From contig JADLFW010000014.1 in NCBI GenBank assembly GCA_020849615.1, positions 1 to 47,625 of the forward strand: a stretch of DNA of 47,625 bases, given 5' to 3'. The first letter of the stretch is position 1. Each line of letters begins with the position of its first letter. Shown here piece by piece: positions 16,585 to 24,415 of the stretch. The notes below the pieces were generated by a model. It was not told the DNA's origin. It worked only from the letters and a program-made list of their open reading frames with translations, and made no database searches. A program made the position numbers and the translations under genes. This stretch comes from Phycisphaerales bacterium (GTDB lineage: Bacteria; Planctomycetota; Phycisphaerae; Phycisphaerales; UBA1924).

Positions 16585-17220
16585 TCAGTGAGCGGGCGCC
16601 TCTTCGGGGGCGTGCCTGGCGGCCATGTACTTGCGAGCCCGGCTCTTGGTGTCGCGGATGGGGATGCGGCTGCCGTCGGAGCGGTAGCGCACGACCTTGG
16701 CCTGGCGGCAGAGCTTTGCGAGGGCCTGGTTGATGCTCGACTTGAGCGAGGTCGGGGCGGCGGTGGACTTGTACCCTACATCGGGGAGGGCGTCGGTGAT
16801 ATCCTCGGTCGTCAGCGGCTCGCGGAACTTCTCCAGGTCCCAGATCGCCAGGATTGCCTCGGCGATGTTCTTCTTCGGGGTCATCGCCGAAGAGTCGTGC
16901 CGCCCGCCCGGCTTGCCGCCGCCGAGGGGAGCGGGAGAGCCGTTGGAGTGGCCCAGCAGCCCCTGGAAGGAGGCCATTCGCTTCTGCTGGAGATCAAAGA
17001 GGGCCTGCCCGTACTTGCGGATCTCGCGGATGTTGACCTCGACGACCGTCGCGACGCTCTGGTAGGCGTTGCGGGCCTCACGCTCCCGGACGCGCTGGGC
17101 CTCGATCCAGCTGGTGACCTTCTCGAGCTGCTCGGCGATCTCGACCAGCGACATGTCCCCGATCGGCTTGTTCTCGTTGAACGGAAGCCGTTCGGCCTGG
17201 CCTTCCTTCTGCAATTCCAT
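16585..17220 (-). CDS. coiled-coil protein with a winged-helix-like C-terminus, function unknown
   Basis: I do not recognise the 211-residue family. Residues 18-90 form a long amphipathic helix or coiled coil (SLVEIAEQLEKVTSWIEAQRVREREARNAYQSV... ALFDLQQKRMASFQGLLG). A Gly/Pro linker follows. The C-terminal 90 residues read like a winged helix: NIAEAILAIWDLEKFREPLTTEDITDALPDV, then SLKSSINQALAKLCRQAKVVRYRSDGSRIPIRDTKSRARKYM, with helix-helix-helix-hairpin spacing. It may be a DNA-binding or scaffold protein. The start is ATG at 17220 with AAGGA nine bases upstream. A consensus promoter lies about 95 bases further on. It converges on secA. Confidence 0.8.
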   Translation of the reverse strand: MELQKEGQAERLPFNENKPIGDMSLVEIAEQLEKVTSWIEAQRVREREARNAYQSVATVVEVNIREIRKYGQALFDLQQKRMASFQGLLGHSNGSPAPLGGGKPGGRHDSSAMTPKKNIAEAILAIWDLEKFREPLTTEDITDALPDVGYKSTAAPTSLKSSINQALAKLCRQAKVVRYRSDGSRIPIRDTKSRARKYMAARHAPEEAPAH

Positions 17221-17537
17221 GGAGTGGGGTCCTTCGAGGGGGGCGGAACTGACCAAGCGGGACCATGCACAAACGTCCGGCGGACAACCCCGAGAACGCT
17301 TTTCCCCCGAACGAGCCAAAGCTTGTAGTGCCGGTGTTCGGTATTGTCAACGTGCGTGGGCGCGCCCGGCGAGATTCCGGGGCTATCCCTGTTGCATCTG
17401 CCGGGCCCGGCCGTGCGTATGAGGTGTCGGGACAGCCGTCCGCCGTGGTCGCTATGCTTCCGCTCCAAGACGGAGGCGCCTGTCAGAACTCATCCGGGCC
17501 CGCCGGGCCCCTGTCGCATGGGCAAGGAGCGGACACG
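17221..17537. other. intergenic region between divergent genes
   Basis: This 317-base gap separates the coiled-coil protein from the pseudopilin. It holds the leftward promoter at 17322-17350 and the pseudopilin ribosome-binding site AAGGAG at 17523-17528. No further gene or RNA is recognised. A 17-base G/C inverted repeat around CCGGGCCCGCCGGGCCC (17498-17514) is the only other structure. Confidence 0.6.
17322..17350 (-). promoter_or_regulatory. promoter of the coiled-coil protein gene
   Basis: Read leftwards: a perfect TTGACA -35 (17350-17345), a 17-base spacer and TACAAG (-10, 17327-17322). It is the best -35 match in the window and gives a leader of about 95 bases. Confidence 0.6.
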
Positions 17538-18317
17538 ATGACGTCGGCGACCTACGGAAGGATGCACCCCCGGGCGTTCACGCTGATCGAGCTGCTGGTG
17601 GTTATCGGCATCATCGCGGTGCTGGTCGCGGTGGTGCTCACGGTCGGCAAGAAAGTCACCGCCGGCAGCCGGACCCGGCTGACCGAGGACGCCCTGAAAG
17701 TCCTGGGCGCTGCCCTGGATGAGTACAAGGCGACCAAGGGCGGGCCGCCGCCCGGGTACGTGCAGGACCCCGGCAAGACGACCGTGACGCGCACCGCGTA
17801 CATGCCGATCGTGGATGGGGCGGCGATCACGCCCGCCAGCGGGGCGATCAGCAGCATGGGGTGGTTCCTGTACCAGGTCGCCGCGCCGGAATCGACCGAC
17901 GCGGTGACCACCGTCGATGCGATCCTGAAGGACCTCAACCCCAAGTTCGTGAAGTCGAACCTGTCGTTCCCCACTTCGGGGACCAGCGGCCCGGTCGAGG
18001 CGATCGGCAAGGATGGCAAGCCCCTGCGCTTCCGAACCGTCGTGGATGCGTTCGGCAAGGACATCCGCTTCGTGCACCCGACGTTTGACGGGATCATCGA
18101 CCCGGCGGAGGAGACCTGGAAGCAGGCGGGCGATGTGGACTCCAAGCAGCGGTACTACTCGGTGCTGCGGATCCGCCGGAGCGTCAAGGACAAGGATGCG
18201 GATGGGGGCTATTGCAAGAACGGGCAGCCCTACTTCTACTCGGCCGGGCCCGACGGCGACCCTTCGACGACCGATGAGAACGTGTACCTGGAAAAGCCCG
18301 ATTTCCGCAGGGATTGA
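17538..18317 (+). CDS. type II secretion/type IV pilin-like prepilin
   Basis: The 259-residue protein begins with a short basic leader and a prepilin peptidase site: MHPRA followed by FTLIELLVVIGIIAVLVAVVLTV, with Phe as the first mature residue and Glu at +5. This defines the pseudopilin/type IV pilin superfamily. The hydrophobic helix is followed by a globular region of about 210 residues, rich in Gly, Pro and Asp, ending DADGGYCKNGQPYFYSAGPDGDPSTTDENVYLEKPDF. That closing pattern (YFYSAGPDG) is typical of the many planctomycete pseudopilins. AAGGAG lies nine bases upstream of the ATG. Such proteins are processed at the inner membrane. No secretion operon is adjacent, as is common in this phylum. 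Confidence 0.9.
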   Translation: MTSATYGRMHPRAFTLIELLVVIGIIAVLVAVVLTVGKKVTAGSRTRLTEDALKVLGAALDEYKATKGGPPPGYVQDPGKTTVTRTAYMPIVDGAAITPASGAISSMGWFLYQVAAPESTDAVTTVDAILKDLNPKFVKSNLSFPTSGTSGPVEAIGKDGKPLRFRTVVDAFGKDIRFVHPTFDGIIDPAEETWKQAGDVDSKQRYYSVLRIRRSVKDKDADGGYCKNGQPYFYSAGPDGDPSTTDENVYLEKPDFRRD

Positions 18318-18347
18318 GGGCGGGCCCGGCAATCCGGCCCGGGGCGG

Positions 18348-18375
18348 TTGCCCGGGGCCCCGGGCGGCTTATAGT
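18348..18375 (+). promoter_or_regulatory. promoter of tRNA-Pro
   Basis: TTGCCC (18348-18353), a 16-base spacer and TATAGT (18370-18375, five of six matches) place the start about seven bases before the tRNA. Confidence 0.6.
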
Positions 18376-18388
18376 TGCCGGTTCGCGA

Positions 18389-18463
<75 letters not shown>

Positions 18464-18474
18464 TTTGAAGGCTT

Positions 18475-18502
18475 GATGGCCTCGGCAAATGCCGAGGCCA
18501 TC
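18475..18502 (+). terminator. hairpin terminator downstream of tRNA-Pro
   Basis: A perfect 12-bp stem (18475-18486, GATGGCCTCGGC, with 18491-18502) and AAAT loop, followed by GGTGTTTA. The T-run is weak. Confidence 0.55.
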
Positions 18503-18630
18503 GGTGTTTACGGAGTAGTTCAACTACGTCCTGCCATCATGAGGAGGTCAGGGCAAGTTTGAACTCGCACGTCATTGTCGCCCTCAGCCCTTCCGATGAC
18601 ACTCTTGGTCACGGCTGGTCGCCGTCATCC

Positions 18631-19416
18631 TCACGATGATGCCGGCGGCTTTCGTCCGATCAGCACGAACGGCCGTGCGCGACCGAGAGAAATGATCGCG
18701 AACAAAATGGACGCGATGCTGGTATCACGCCGCTGCAGATCGGTAACGCCGTTGGTGCGCAGAACGCCGGCGTATTGGGATTCGTGGCGAACATCGGCCA
18801 GGATGCACACGCCGCTGGGCTTGAGCACCCGTGCGATTTCGCGCACCGCGGCCGCTCGCTCGTCCACCTTATAGAGATTGTGGATCGCTGCGTTTGAAAG
18901 GATGACGTCAAAGTGATCATCCGGGAATGGAATCTGCCGCATGTCGGCGGTCTTGACCGTCACGCGGTCGGCCACACCCTCCCGTCGCGAGTTCTCGAGC
19001 GTGCGCTCGGGATGGTTGCCGGAGAGGTCCTGGGTCTGCCAGATGTCGATGCCGGCCGCGGCGCCGGTCGTCAGGCGCTTGGCAGCGCCGATGAGCATGA
19101 CCCCAAGACCGCACCCGACATCGAGCACCGTCTCGTCCCCCCGCCATCCCCCCGGCTTCAGATCGAGCAGCCACTCCCGTTCGCGGACTTTGTCGTACTT
19201 GCTGGAATAGAACATGTAGCCGCCCATCCCCAGGAAGGGGACCGCGAGTTGAGCGCCTAGACGCGCGAGCGAATGAGTCCAGTCCGTCCGCGGCAGCACG
19301 AGGCACACGACGCACATGAGCAGGGCGACCGATCCGACAACCAGGAGGTTGCGGACAACTCCGGGCGCATCGATCCCGTAGTCCGGCCGAAGGCTCGGCT
19401 GTGTCGGATTCTCCAC
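18631..19416 (-). CDS. membrane-anchored SAM-dependent methyltransferase
   Basis: A 261-residue class I methyltransferase. Residues 20-68 hold two hydrophobic helices (VVRNLLVVGSVALLMCVVCLVL and LARLGAQLAVPFLGMGGYMFY). The catalytic domain has motif I VLDVGCGLGVMLIGAAKRL, an acidic GIDIWQTQDLSGN after strand 2, and TADMRQIPFPDDHFDVILSNAAIHN with the usual motif II/III order. Related proteins in other bacteria are annotated only as methyltransferase domain proteins, so the substrate is unknown. The start is GTG at 19416 with GGAG seven bases upstream. Its lower G+C and position behind a tRNA suggest acquisition by transfer. Confidence 0.85.
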   Translation of the reverse strand: MENPTQPSLRPDYGIDAPGVVRNLLVVGSVALLMCVVCLVLPRTDWTHSLARLGAQLAVPFLGMGGYMFYSSKYDKVREREWLLDLKPGGWRGDETVLDVGCGLGVMLIGAAKRLTTGAAAGIDIWQTQDLSGNHPERTLENSRREGVADRVTVKTADMRQIPFPDDHFDVILSNAAIHNLYKVDERAAAVREIARVLKPSGVCILADVRHESQYAGVLRTNGVTDLQRRDTSIASILFAIISLGRARPFVLIGRKPPASS

Positions 19417-19603
19417 CGCGAATCTCCACGAACAAAGGGGAAAGATCTTTCGTCCATCTCAGAATTGTCGCATGGCTGTCTCTGAAGCGAGATGGCTGGT
19501 CTACGGCCCTTTCACTGATTCACCGGCCAACAACCTCCGGGCTCCAAGGTCCCAGATCCTAACGCCCGCCAAGAAAAGTTCTATTGGTGTACTGTCACCC
19601 CGA

Positions 19604-19748
19604 TTGACAGATGAAGCCCCGCAGGTCAAAGGCTTGCGGGGTTTTCGCTTTTTGAGCGTTGAACTCTCAGTCTTGCGTGCTCTCGGCGTAGCGGCCCTCC
19701 CGCTCGGCGATGACGAGCCGGGCGCCTCCATTGAATAGCATTCACCAC
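19604..19748 (+). terminator. terminator distal to the tRNA-end repeat (stem 19617-19641)
   Basis: CCCCGCA at 19617-19623 pairs with TGCGGGG at 19635-19641 and is followed by TTTTCGCTTTTT. It lies 14 bases behind the duplicated tRNA 3' end and is probably the ancestral terminator of the tRNA gene. The rest of the 332-base gap from 19417 to 19748 shows no gene. The short open frames there have no ribosome-binding site or recognisable product. Confidence 0.75.
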
Positions 19749-20258
19749 ATGAGCCCCCACGAATCCTACGGCACGATCGGCGTGATCCTGAATATCCATG
19801 CGATGGTCCACGGGTTTCTCATCGAGGCCATCGAAGACGTTCCGGAATCCCGCATGACCGAGCAGCCGGGCACCATCGTCAACCACCCGGGGTGGACGCT
19901 GTCGCATCTCAACGCGTACGCAGGAGTGTTGCTGTCGATGCTCGACGACCCGAGCGTGCCGACAGCCGATGCCGAGATGGAGCGGTTCGGGTATGGCACC
20001 ACGCCCGTACCCGACCGGGCTGCCTATGCAACGAAGCGCGAACTGCTTGACCGGTCCAGGGACCGCAACGCGCGACTTGCTGCGGTCGTCGCCGAGAAGC
20101 ATTCAGACTACTTCCCGAGAGCCTCGCCGGAGAAGTTCCGCCCTTACTCGCCGACCATCGGACACATCGCCATCACGCTGCTGCTGGCGCACCCGCCGCA
20201 TCACCTGGGCCAACTTAGGCAATGGCGCCGCGCTGCCGGAATCGCAGAAAAGGCGTGA
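19749..20258 (+). CDS. DinB/YfiT superfamily protein
   Basis: A 169-residue four-helix-bundle protein of the DinB superfamily, often metal-binding and in some members a thiol (bacillithiol- or mycothiol-dependent) transferase. The likely metal histidines sit in VNHPGWTLSHLNAYAGVLLSML and at the end in HPPHHLGQLRQWRRAAGI, the usual closing motif of the family. ATG at 19749 starts where family similarity starts; the earlier in-frame ATG at 19710 would add a non-conserved 13 residues. It opens the accessory gene cluster and is followed by leftward genes. The exact substrate is unknown. Confidence 0.85.
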   Translation: MSPHESYGTIGVILNIHAMVHGFLIEAIEDVPESRMTEQPGTIVNHPGWTLSHLNAYAGVLLSMLDDPSVPTADAEMERFGYGTTPVPDRAAYATKRELLDRSRDRNARLAAVVAEKHSDYFPRASPEKFRPYSPTIGHIAITLLLAHPPHHLGQLRQWRRAAGIAEKA

Positions 20259-20413
20259 CGACGGGTGGGGTGACCAAAGACGAGCTCTCCAACAAAGGCG
20301 ACGTGCATGTGCTGACTTCAGCGGACGGACGCTCTCGCTCCCATTGCAAGCCGGGCCCGCCGCGGTGTCGGTGGTGTGATCGTGGATGCTTGCGTGCTGC
20401 CGCGCCGCCCCCA

Positions 20414-20905
20414 CTACGCAGGCCGAGCGAGCAGCGTATCCAGCCGCTCGTAACAGGCCTCCATCCCCTGGTCCATGCCGGAAGCGATGGCGCCGTCGCG
20501 GGCCTCCTTCGAGTCATACGCCTGCGTGATGCGCATCGTGGTGACGCCGTCCTTCTCCGTGAACTCGTGCGTCTCCAGCAGCGAGCCGATCGTCTGGCCT
20601 GACCCCAACGCCATCCTTTCCGTGTGAACCGCCCGCTCGTGCAGCACCACCTCCGTGAACACGCCCTGGAGAGTCATGGCCGGATCGGCCTCCTCGCTCT
20701 TCCACGCCACCCTGAGCGCGCCACCCACGCGAGCCTCACACTCGCAGACGGTCGTGGTCCATCCCGGGGGAGGCAGCATCCAACGGCGCATCCTGTCCGG
20801 GGTGAACATCGCCTCCCACACGAGCCGGCGCGGGGCGTTGAACGTGCGGGTGAGAACGATGGTGGTGTCCGTGGGAGTGGAGACCTGGAGGCCGCTGGGG
20901 TGCAT
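20414..20905 (-). CDS. AHSA1/SRPBCC domain protein
   Basis: The 163-residue protein has the START-like SRPBCC fold of the AHSA1 (activator of Hsp90 ATPase homologue 1-like) family: IVLTRTFNAPRRLVWEAMFTPDRMRRWMLPPPGWT, then CEARVGGALRVAWKSEEADPAMTLQGVFTEVVLHERAVHTERM, then TMRITQAYDSKEARDGAIASGMDQGMEACYERLDTLL. These bind hydrophobic ligands, but the substrate is generally unknown. It lies 46 bases downstream of an ArsR-type regulator on the same strand, the standard pairing for this family, and is likely controlled by it. An AGGACC ribosome-binding site precedes the ATG at 20905. Confidence 0.9.
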   Translation of the reverse strand: MHPSGLQVSTPTDTTIVLTRTFNAPRRLVWEAMFTPDRMRRWMLPPPGWTTTVCECEARVGGALRVAWKSEEADPAMTLQGVFTEVVLHERAVHTERMALGSGQTIGSLLETHEFTEKDGVTTMRITQAYDSKEARDGAIASGMDQGMEACYERLDTLLARPA

Positions 20906-20951
20906 GGTGTGGTCCTGGTGTCAGAAGACGGAGTGACTGCCGCTGAGACGC

Positions 20952-21311
20952 TCAGCGGCGGCGAGAACGGGGTTGCTCCTCAGATTTCATCTCATCGAGG
21001 AGCTCATCTAGTGCCCGGAAACGGGCCTCCCAGTTCCGGCGGAACTGCTCGGTCCAGAGCGTCGCGTCCCTGAGCGGCGCAGCGCGCAGGCGGCACAGAT
21101 GCTGCCGCCCGACGACGCGGCGGCGGACGAGGTCGGCCCGCTCCAGCACGCGCACGTGCTTGGTGGCGGCGGGGAAGGTCATCCTGAGAGGCGAGGCGAG
21201 TTCGCTGAGGTTTCGCTCACCGCCCGAGAGTTGCCGGATGATCGCGCGGCGGGCGGGGTGGGCCAGGGCGTGGAAGACGCGATCGAGCCTGGGGGATTGA
21301 TCGACAACCAT
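20952..21311 (-). CDS. ArsR family transcriptional regulator
   Basis: A 119-residue winged-helix repressor of the ArsR/SmtB superfamily: LDRVFHALAHPARRAIIRQLSGGERNLSELASPLRMTFPAATKHVRVLERADLVRRRVVGRQHLCRLRAAPLRDATLWTEQFRRNWEARFRALDELLDEM. The cysteine metal-sensing motif (ELCVCDL) is absent, so it belongs to the non-metal subgroup that pairs with AHSA1 proteins. The start is ATG at 21311 (MVVDQSP...). Predicted transcription start falls at that codon, which rules out the longer frame. Two ACCATCTGGT half-palindromes cover the promoter and start codon, suggesting autorepression. Confidence 0.9.
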   Translation of the reverse strand: MVVDQSPRLDRVFHALAHPARRAIIRQLSGGERNLSELASPLRMTFPAATKHVRVLERADLVRRRVVGRQHLCRLRAAPLRDATLWTEQFRRNWEARFRALDELLDEMKSEEQPRSRRR

Positions 21312-21346
21312 CTGGTTTAGTATACCATCTGGTTGTACGATATCAA
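21306..21346 (-). promoter_or_regulatory. arsR promoter with two operator copies, leaderless start
   Basis: Read leftwards: TTGATA (-35, 21346-21341), a 16-base spacer and TATACT (-10, 21324-21319). Transcription should begin at 21312 or 21311, on or next to the A of the start codon. ACCATCTGGT, an ACCA-N2-TGGT inverted repeat, occurs at 21307-21316 and 21324-21333, 17 bases apart, covering the start codon and the spacer. Confidence 0.7.
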
Positions 21347-21515
21347 GCACGAAGCGCCCGCACCGCCTCCGCCTCGCGCCCCACAGGCGGCCCGTCGTCC
21401 GGACCTTCCCTATGCGCGGGCCGGTCGCGGCTGTGATTGACACCGGTTTGTGACAGACCTGTTGCGCGACCGGAGTCCGGGCCCGCTGTATCCTCCCTCT
21501 CCCGAGCGTTCAGCC

Positions 21516-22580
21516 ATGCACTCACTTCACATCCTCGTCGTCCTGCTCTCCATCAGTTCGATGTCCGCCCGGACGACGGCGCAGGACATGGTCACAGACG
21601 GCAGGCCCGCGCCGCGGGCCGGGCCCGCCGAGGCCGCCGAGCCGATGGTGGCCTTCGCGTGCATGATCCAAGGCGAGTGGAAGATGACCGCCGAAAGCGG
21701 CACGAGCATGTTCCGCACCTGGCACTGGGGCCCGGGCCGGCACTCGATGCGCATCATGACCGACGGCTTCGACGCGGCCGGCAATCCCTGGCGCGAAATG
21801 GAAGTCGTTTACTGGCAACCGGACCGTAAACAGGTCTGCCTGCTGGGCATGAGTCCTTTCCGAAGGGGCATCTCGGAAGGCACGGTCAAGTTCGAGGGTG
21901 ATTCGGCCCGGTTCGACATCGACCTCTACCAAACCGGCGGTCGGCGCACGCTGCGCTCGCTGTGGACCTTTGACGGCCCGGACAAGTACCACGCGGCGCT
22001 GCTGGAGGCGAACACGCCCGCGGGCCCCGACTTCGCGCCCCTTGCCGAATGGGATTTCTTCCGCACCCCGCCCCCCACCCCGACGCGCCTGTTCTCCGTC
22101 GAGGGCGCCACAGAACCGTCGGAGCTCCTGAAGCCCCTCAAGTCCCTGCTCGGCATGTGGCTGGCGAAGACCAACGCGGCGACCGCCGGCCCGTTCAACA
22201 CCCGGGCAACTCTCGAGTGGATCCCGCTCGCCGACGCGATCTACGCGCGGGTGCTGACGCCGAGCGCAGATGGTGAGCCCACACACCTCCTCGACGCCTA
22301 CCTCTACCACCACACCGGCGTCGGGGCGCTCCGCTGCCTCGCCCTGTCAAGCCGCGGCGTGGTCTACGAGGGCGAGATCACCGTCCTCGAGGGTGGGGCC
22401 CTGCACGCCGAGCTGAAGGGCTACGAAGGGAATCGCGTCGTTGTGCTGGTCGCACGCATCAACTTCGAGCGCGATGGCACGCTGCGCCAGCAAGTCTGGT
22501 CCACCGATGGCGCCGATCGCACGCTCCTGCTCGATGTTCACCACGAGCCGATCCACCCGGCAAACGGCCAACCTCCCTGA
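21516..22580 (+). CDS. exported protein with two related domains, function unknown
   Basis: The 354-residue protein has a signal peptide (MHSLHILVVLLSISSMSARTTAQ). Two halves follow with similar outlines, each opening with a size-compare phrase (MIQGEWKMTAESGTSMFRTWHWGPGRHSMRI... near 50 and LLGMWLAKTNAATAGPFNTRATLEWIPLADAIYARVL near 205). Each then continues as long strands typical of a small beta-barrel (EMEVVYWQPDRKQV, GVVYEGEITVLEGGALHAEL, RINFERDGTLRQQVW). This resembles DUF1579 or nitrobindin-like barrels, but I cannot assign a family. ATG at 21516 begins at the signal peptide. It converges with the DUF1801 gene. Confidence 0.7.
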   Translation: MHSLHILVVLLSISSMSARTTAQDMVTDGRPAPRAGPAEAAEPMVAFACMIQGEWKMTAESGTSMFRTWHWGPGRHSMRIMTDGFDAAGNPWREMEVVYWQPDRKQVCLLGMSPFRRGISEGTVKFEGDSARFDIDLYQTGGRRTLRSLWTFDGPDKYHAALLEANTPAGPDFAPLAEWDFFRTPPPTPTRLFSVEGATEPSELLKPLKSLLGMWLAKTNAATAGPFNTRATLEWIPLADAIYARVLTPSADGEPTHLLDAYLYHHTGVGALRCLALSSRGVVYEGEITVLEGGALHAELKGYEGNRVVVLVARINFERDGTLRQQVWSTDGADRTLLLDVHHEPIHPANGQPP

Positions 22581-22642
22581 ACGGCCCGTTGACGATCCGG
22601 GCGCCCGCAGGTCAGCTTTCAATCGGCGCTCGCGGCGGTCGG

Positions 22643-23584
22643 CTAGGGGACCCATCCGGGCAACGCGGCGGCCTGCTTCACCCAGGTCGACAGCCGGGCC
22701 TCGTCGAGCTCATCGCCTTCGCGGATGTCGATCCAGCGCGCATCCTTGCTGCGCGCCGTGCCGCCCGGCGGGATCGGTCGCAGCGATGTGCCGCGGAAGA
22801 AGGTGACCTTGACGTAGCGGGTGAAGACATGGAACGACAGGAACCAGCCCTGCGCTGGCCCGCCATCGGCGCCGTAGAACGGCGAGTTCCACTTCACGGC
22901 CTTGCGCACACCGGGCACAGCCCGCACGATGATCGCGTCGAGGCGCTCCCCGATGTCGCACTTCCAGCCCGGCATCGCGGCGATGTAGGCCCGGACCGGC
23001 GCATCGCCATCGGCCTTCGCGATCTGCGGATTACCGCCCGAAAGGAGCTTCACCGCCTGGGGCCCCCGCGCACCCGGCTTGGCCTTCGCGCCTGCCTTCG
23101 GCGGGCCGTTCAGCGCTACCGCCGCCCTCACGAGCGCCTTGAACGCCTCCGCATCGACCGCCTCCCCCTCACGGATGTCGATCGCCCTCCGCGTGCTGCC
23201 TTCCAGGCTGGAGTTGAACAGGCGCGATGGGTCAGGAACCCGGGCCCCCCGCGCGAACGTGAGCTTCACCACGCTCGTGTACGCCTCTCCGGTGCAGACG
23301 ATCCCGTGATGCGACCAGACCGGGGTACCCATCCACTTCCACTCCTCGGTCATCTCCGGATCGGCTTCGAGAATCAGCGCCCGCATCCGGGCCAGGGTCC
23401 TTCCGCGCCATCCGCCCCCGCGCCCCAGGTCGCGGATCCGCTGGTCGATGAGCCGGGAAGCCGCTTTGCCCTCTCGCACGCCGATCGATGAGGCCCTCCC
23501 GGGCCGGGCCTTGGTGGCCGCACCTCGCTGCTTGCCCCCGCTCGATGTGCCCTTGGCCTTCGATTTCGCCTTGCTCTCCCTCAT
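22643..23584 (-). CDS. tandem DUF1801 (YdhG-like) protein
   Basis: The 313-residue protein has two DUF1801 domains, members of the YdhG/iron-chaperone-like family whose job is poorly known. After a Lys/Arg-rich N-terminus (residues 1-40) the first domain is about 55-145 (EWKWMGTPVWSHHGIVCTGEAYTSVVKLTFARGARV... RRAIDIREGEAVDAEAFKALVRAAV). A Lys/Ala-rich linker follows, then the second at about 190-313 (RLDAIIVRAVPGVRKAVKWNSPFYG, GWFLSFHVFTRYVKVTFFRGTSL, RWIDIREGDELDEARLSTWVKQAA). Each usually occurs as a single protein of 110-150 residues, so this is a fused duplication. AAGGAAGG precedes the ATG at 23584. Confidence 0.88.
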   Translation of the reverse strand: MRESKAKSKAKGTSSGGKQRGAATKARPGRASSIGVREGKAASRLIDQRIRDLGRGGGWRGRTLARMRALILEADPEMTEEWKWMGTPVWSHHGIVCTGEAYTSVVKLTFARGARVPDPSRLFNSSLEGSTRRAIDIREGEAVDAEAFKALVRAAVALNGPPKAGAKAKPGARGPQAVKLLSGGNPQIAKADGDAPVRAYIAAMPGWKCDIGERLDAIIVRAVPGVRKAVKWNSPFYGADGGPAQGWFLSFHVFTRYVKVTFFRGTSLRPIPPGGTARSKDARWIDIREGDELDEARLSTWVKQAAALPGWVP

Positions 23585-23780
23585 CGTTCCTTCCTTGGTT
23601 TAGATGCTCCTCACCGCACACCACGAGTTCATCATCGCATGATGGAACGAGCGGTTCAAGAAGAGGATCTCGCGGATCTTCCGCTTGATGCTCTTCCAGA
23701 TCACCACCGTCCACAGGGTCAACACTCAGATCGTCGGTGAGGCGGAGCACCGCACCGCGGGCTCGGTCTCAGGGTGTTGC

Positions 23781-23810
23781 TTGCCCCCGGTTCACTTCTC
23801 CAGTTATACT
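23781..23810 (+). promoter_or_regulatory. promoter of the SnoaL-like gene
   Basis: TTGCCC (23781-23786), an 18-base spacer and TATACT (23805-23810, five of six matches) give a leader of about 43 bases to the ATG at 23861. The rest of the 276-base gap from 23585 holds no convincing gene. Confidence 0.5.
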
Positions 23811-23860
23811 TGGTTGCGGCATCGCTGAATCACGCTTCCGGGCCACCAAAGGAAACCGCC

Positions 23861-24220
23861 ATGAGTCTTCAGACCGTCGCCAGGAAGTTCGTGGAGTTGT
23901 GCAACCAGGGCAAGAACTTCGATGTCATGCGCACGATGTACGCCCCAGACATCGTCTCGATTGAGGGCGACGGCGCGGAGACCGCCGGCCAAACGCCGGT
24001 CATCCAGAAGTCCGAGCGCTGGCAGGCCGCCAACACCATTCACTCCGAGAAGGTGCGCGGCCCGTACTTCAGCGGGCCCGGCGAGTTCGCTGTCCACTTC
24101 ACCTTCGAAGTGACCCCCAAGGCCACCGGCAAGCGCCGCACTCTCGAAGAGGTCGGTGTCTACACCGTCAAGGGGGACAAGATCACGCGCGAACAGTTCT
24201 ATTACGACGGGGACCATTAA
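23861..24220 (+). CDS. SnoaL/NTF2-like small protein
   Basis: A 119-residue cone-shaped alpha+beta (NTF2-like) protein: LQTVARKFVELCNQGKNFDVMRTMYAPDIVSIEGDG, GQTPVIQKSERWQAANTIHSEKVRGPYFSGPGEFAVHFTFEVTPKATGKRRTLEEVGVYTVKGDKITREQFYYDGDH. Members bind small molecules or act as cyclases, but most have no known role. The start is ATG at 23861 because AAAGGA lies nine bases upstream and the longer frame has no such site. It stands alone on the + strand, facing a DUF899 gene. Confidence 0.9.
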   Translation: MSLQTVARKFVELCNQGKNFDVMRTMYAPDIVSIEGDGAETAGQTPVIQKSERWQAANTIHSEKVRGPYFSGPGEFAVHFTFEVTPKATGKRRTLEEVGVYTVKGDKITREQFYYDGDH

Positions 24221-24415
24221 GACTCCGCGCGCGATCTTCAGATCGGTTCTCCCCTCCCCTCAAGACTACTTGCATTGGGCGTGGTGTCATTCTGACTCCG
24301 TTCAGCGTGATGCCTTCGGTGGTCCCAACGGCCGGGCCCGGCGGTGTCACCATCAGGGGAGCAGCAGTGCATGTCGAACTCCTCGCGCCGCGACCACCCG
24401 CGGGGGCCGGCAGTC

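Noticed and set aside
19472..19738. A small rightward gene across the distal tRNA repeat
   Set aside because: It would include the duplicated tRNA tail and a terminator, has no ribosome-binding site and no recognisable sequence.
23600..23725. A 41-residue leftward open frame (GTG start) just before the tandem DUF1801 gene
   Set aside because: The hydrophobic, Lys-rich translation (TLWTVVIWKSIKRKIREI) looks protein-like, but there is no ribosome-binding site, no homology can be judged, and the frame is short.
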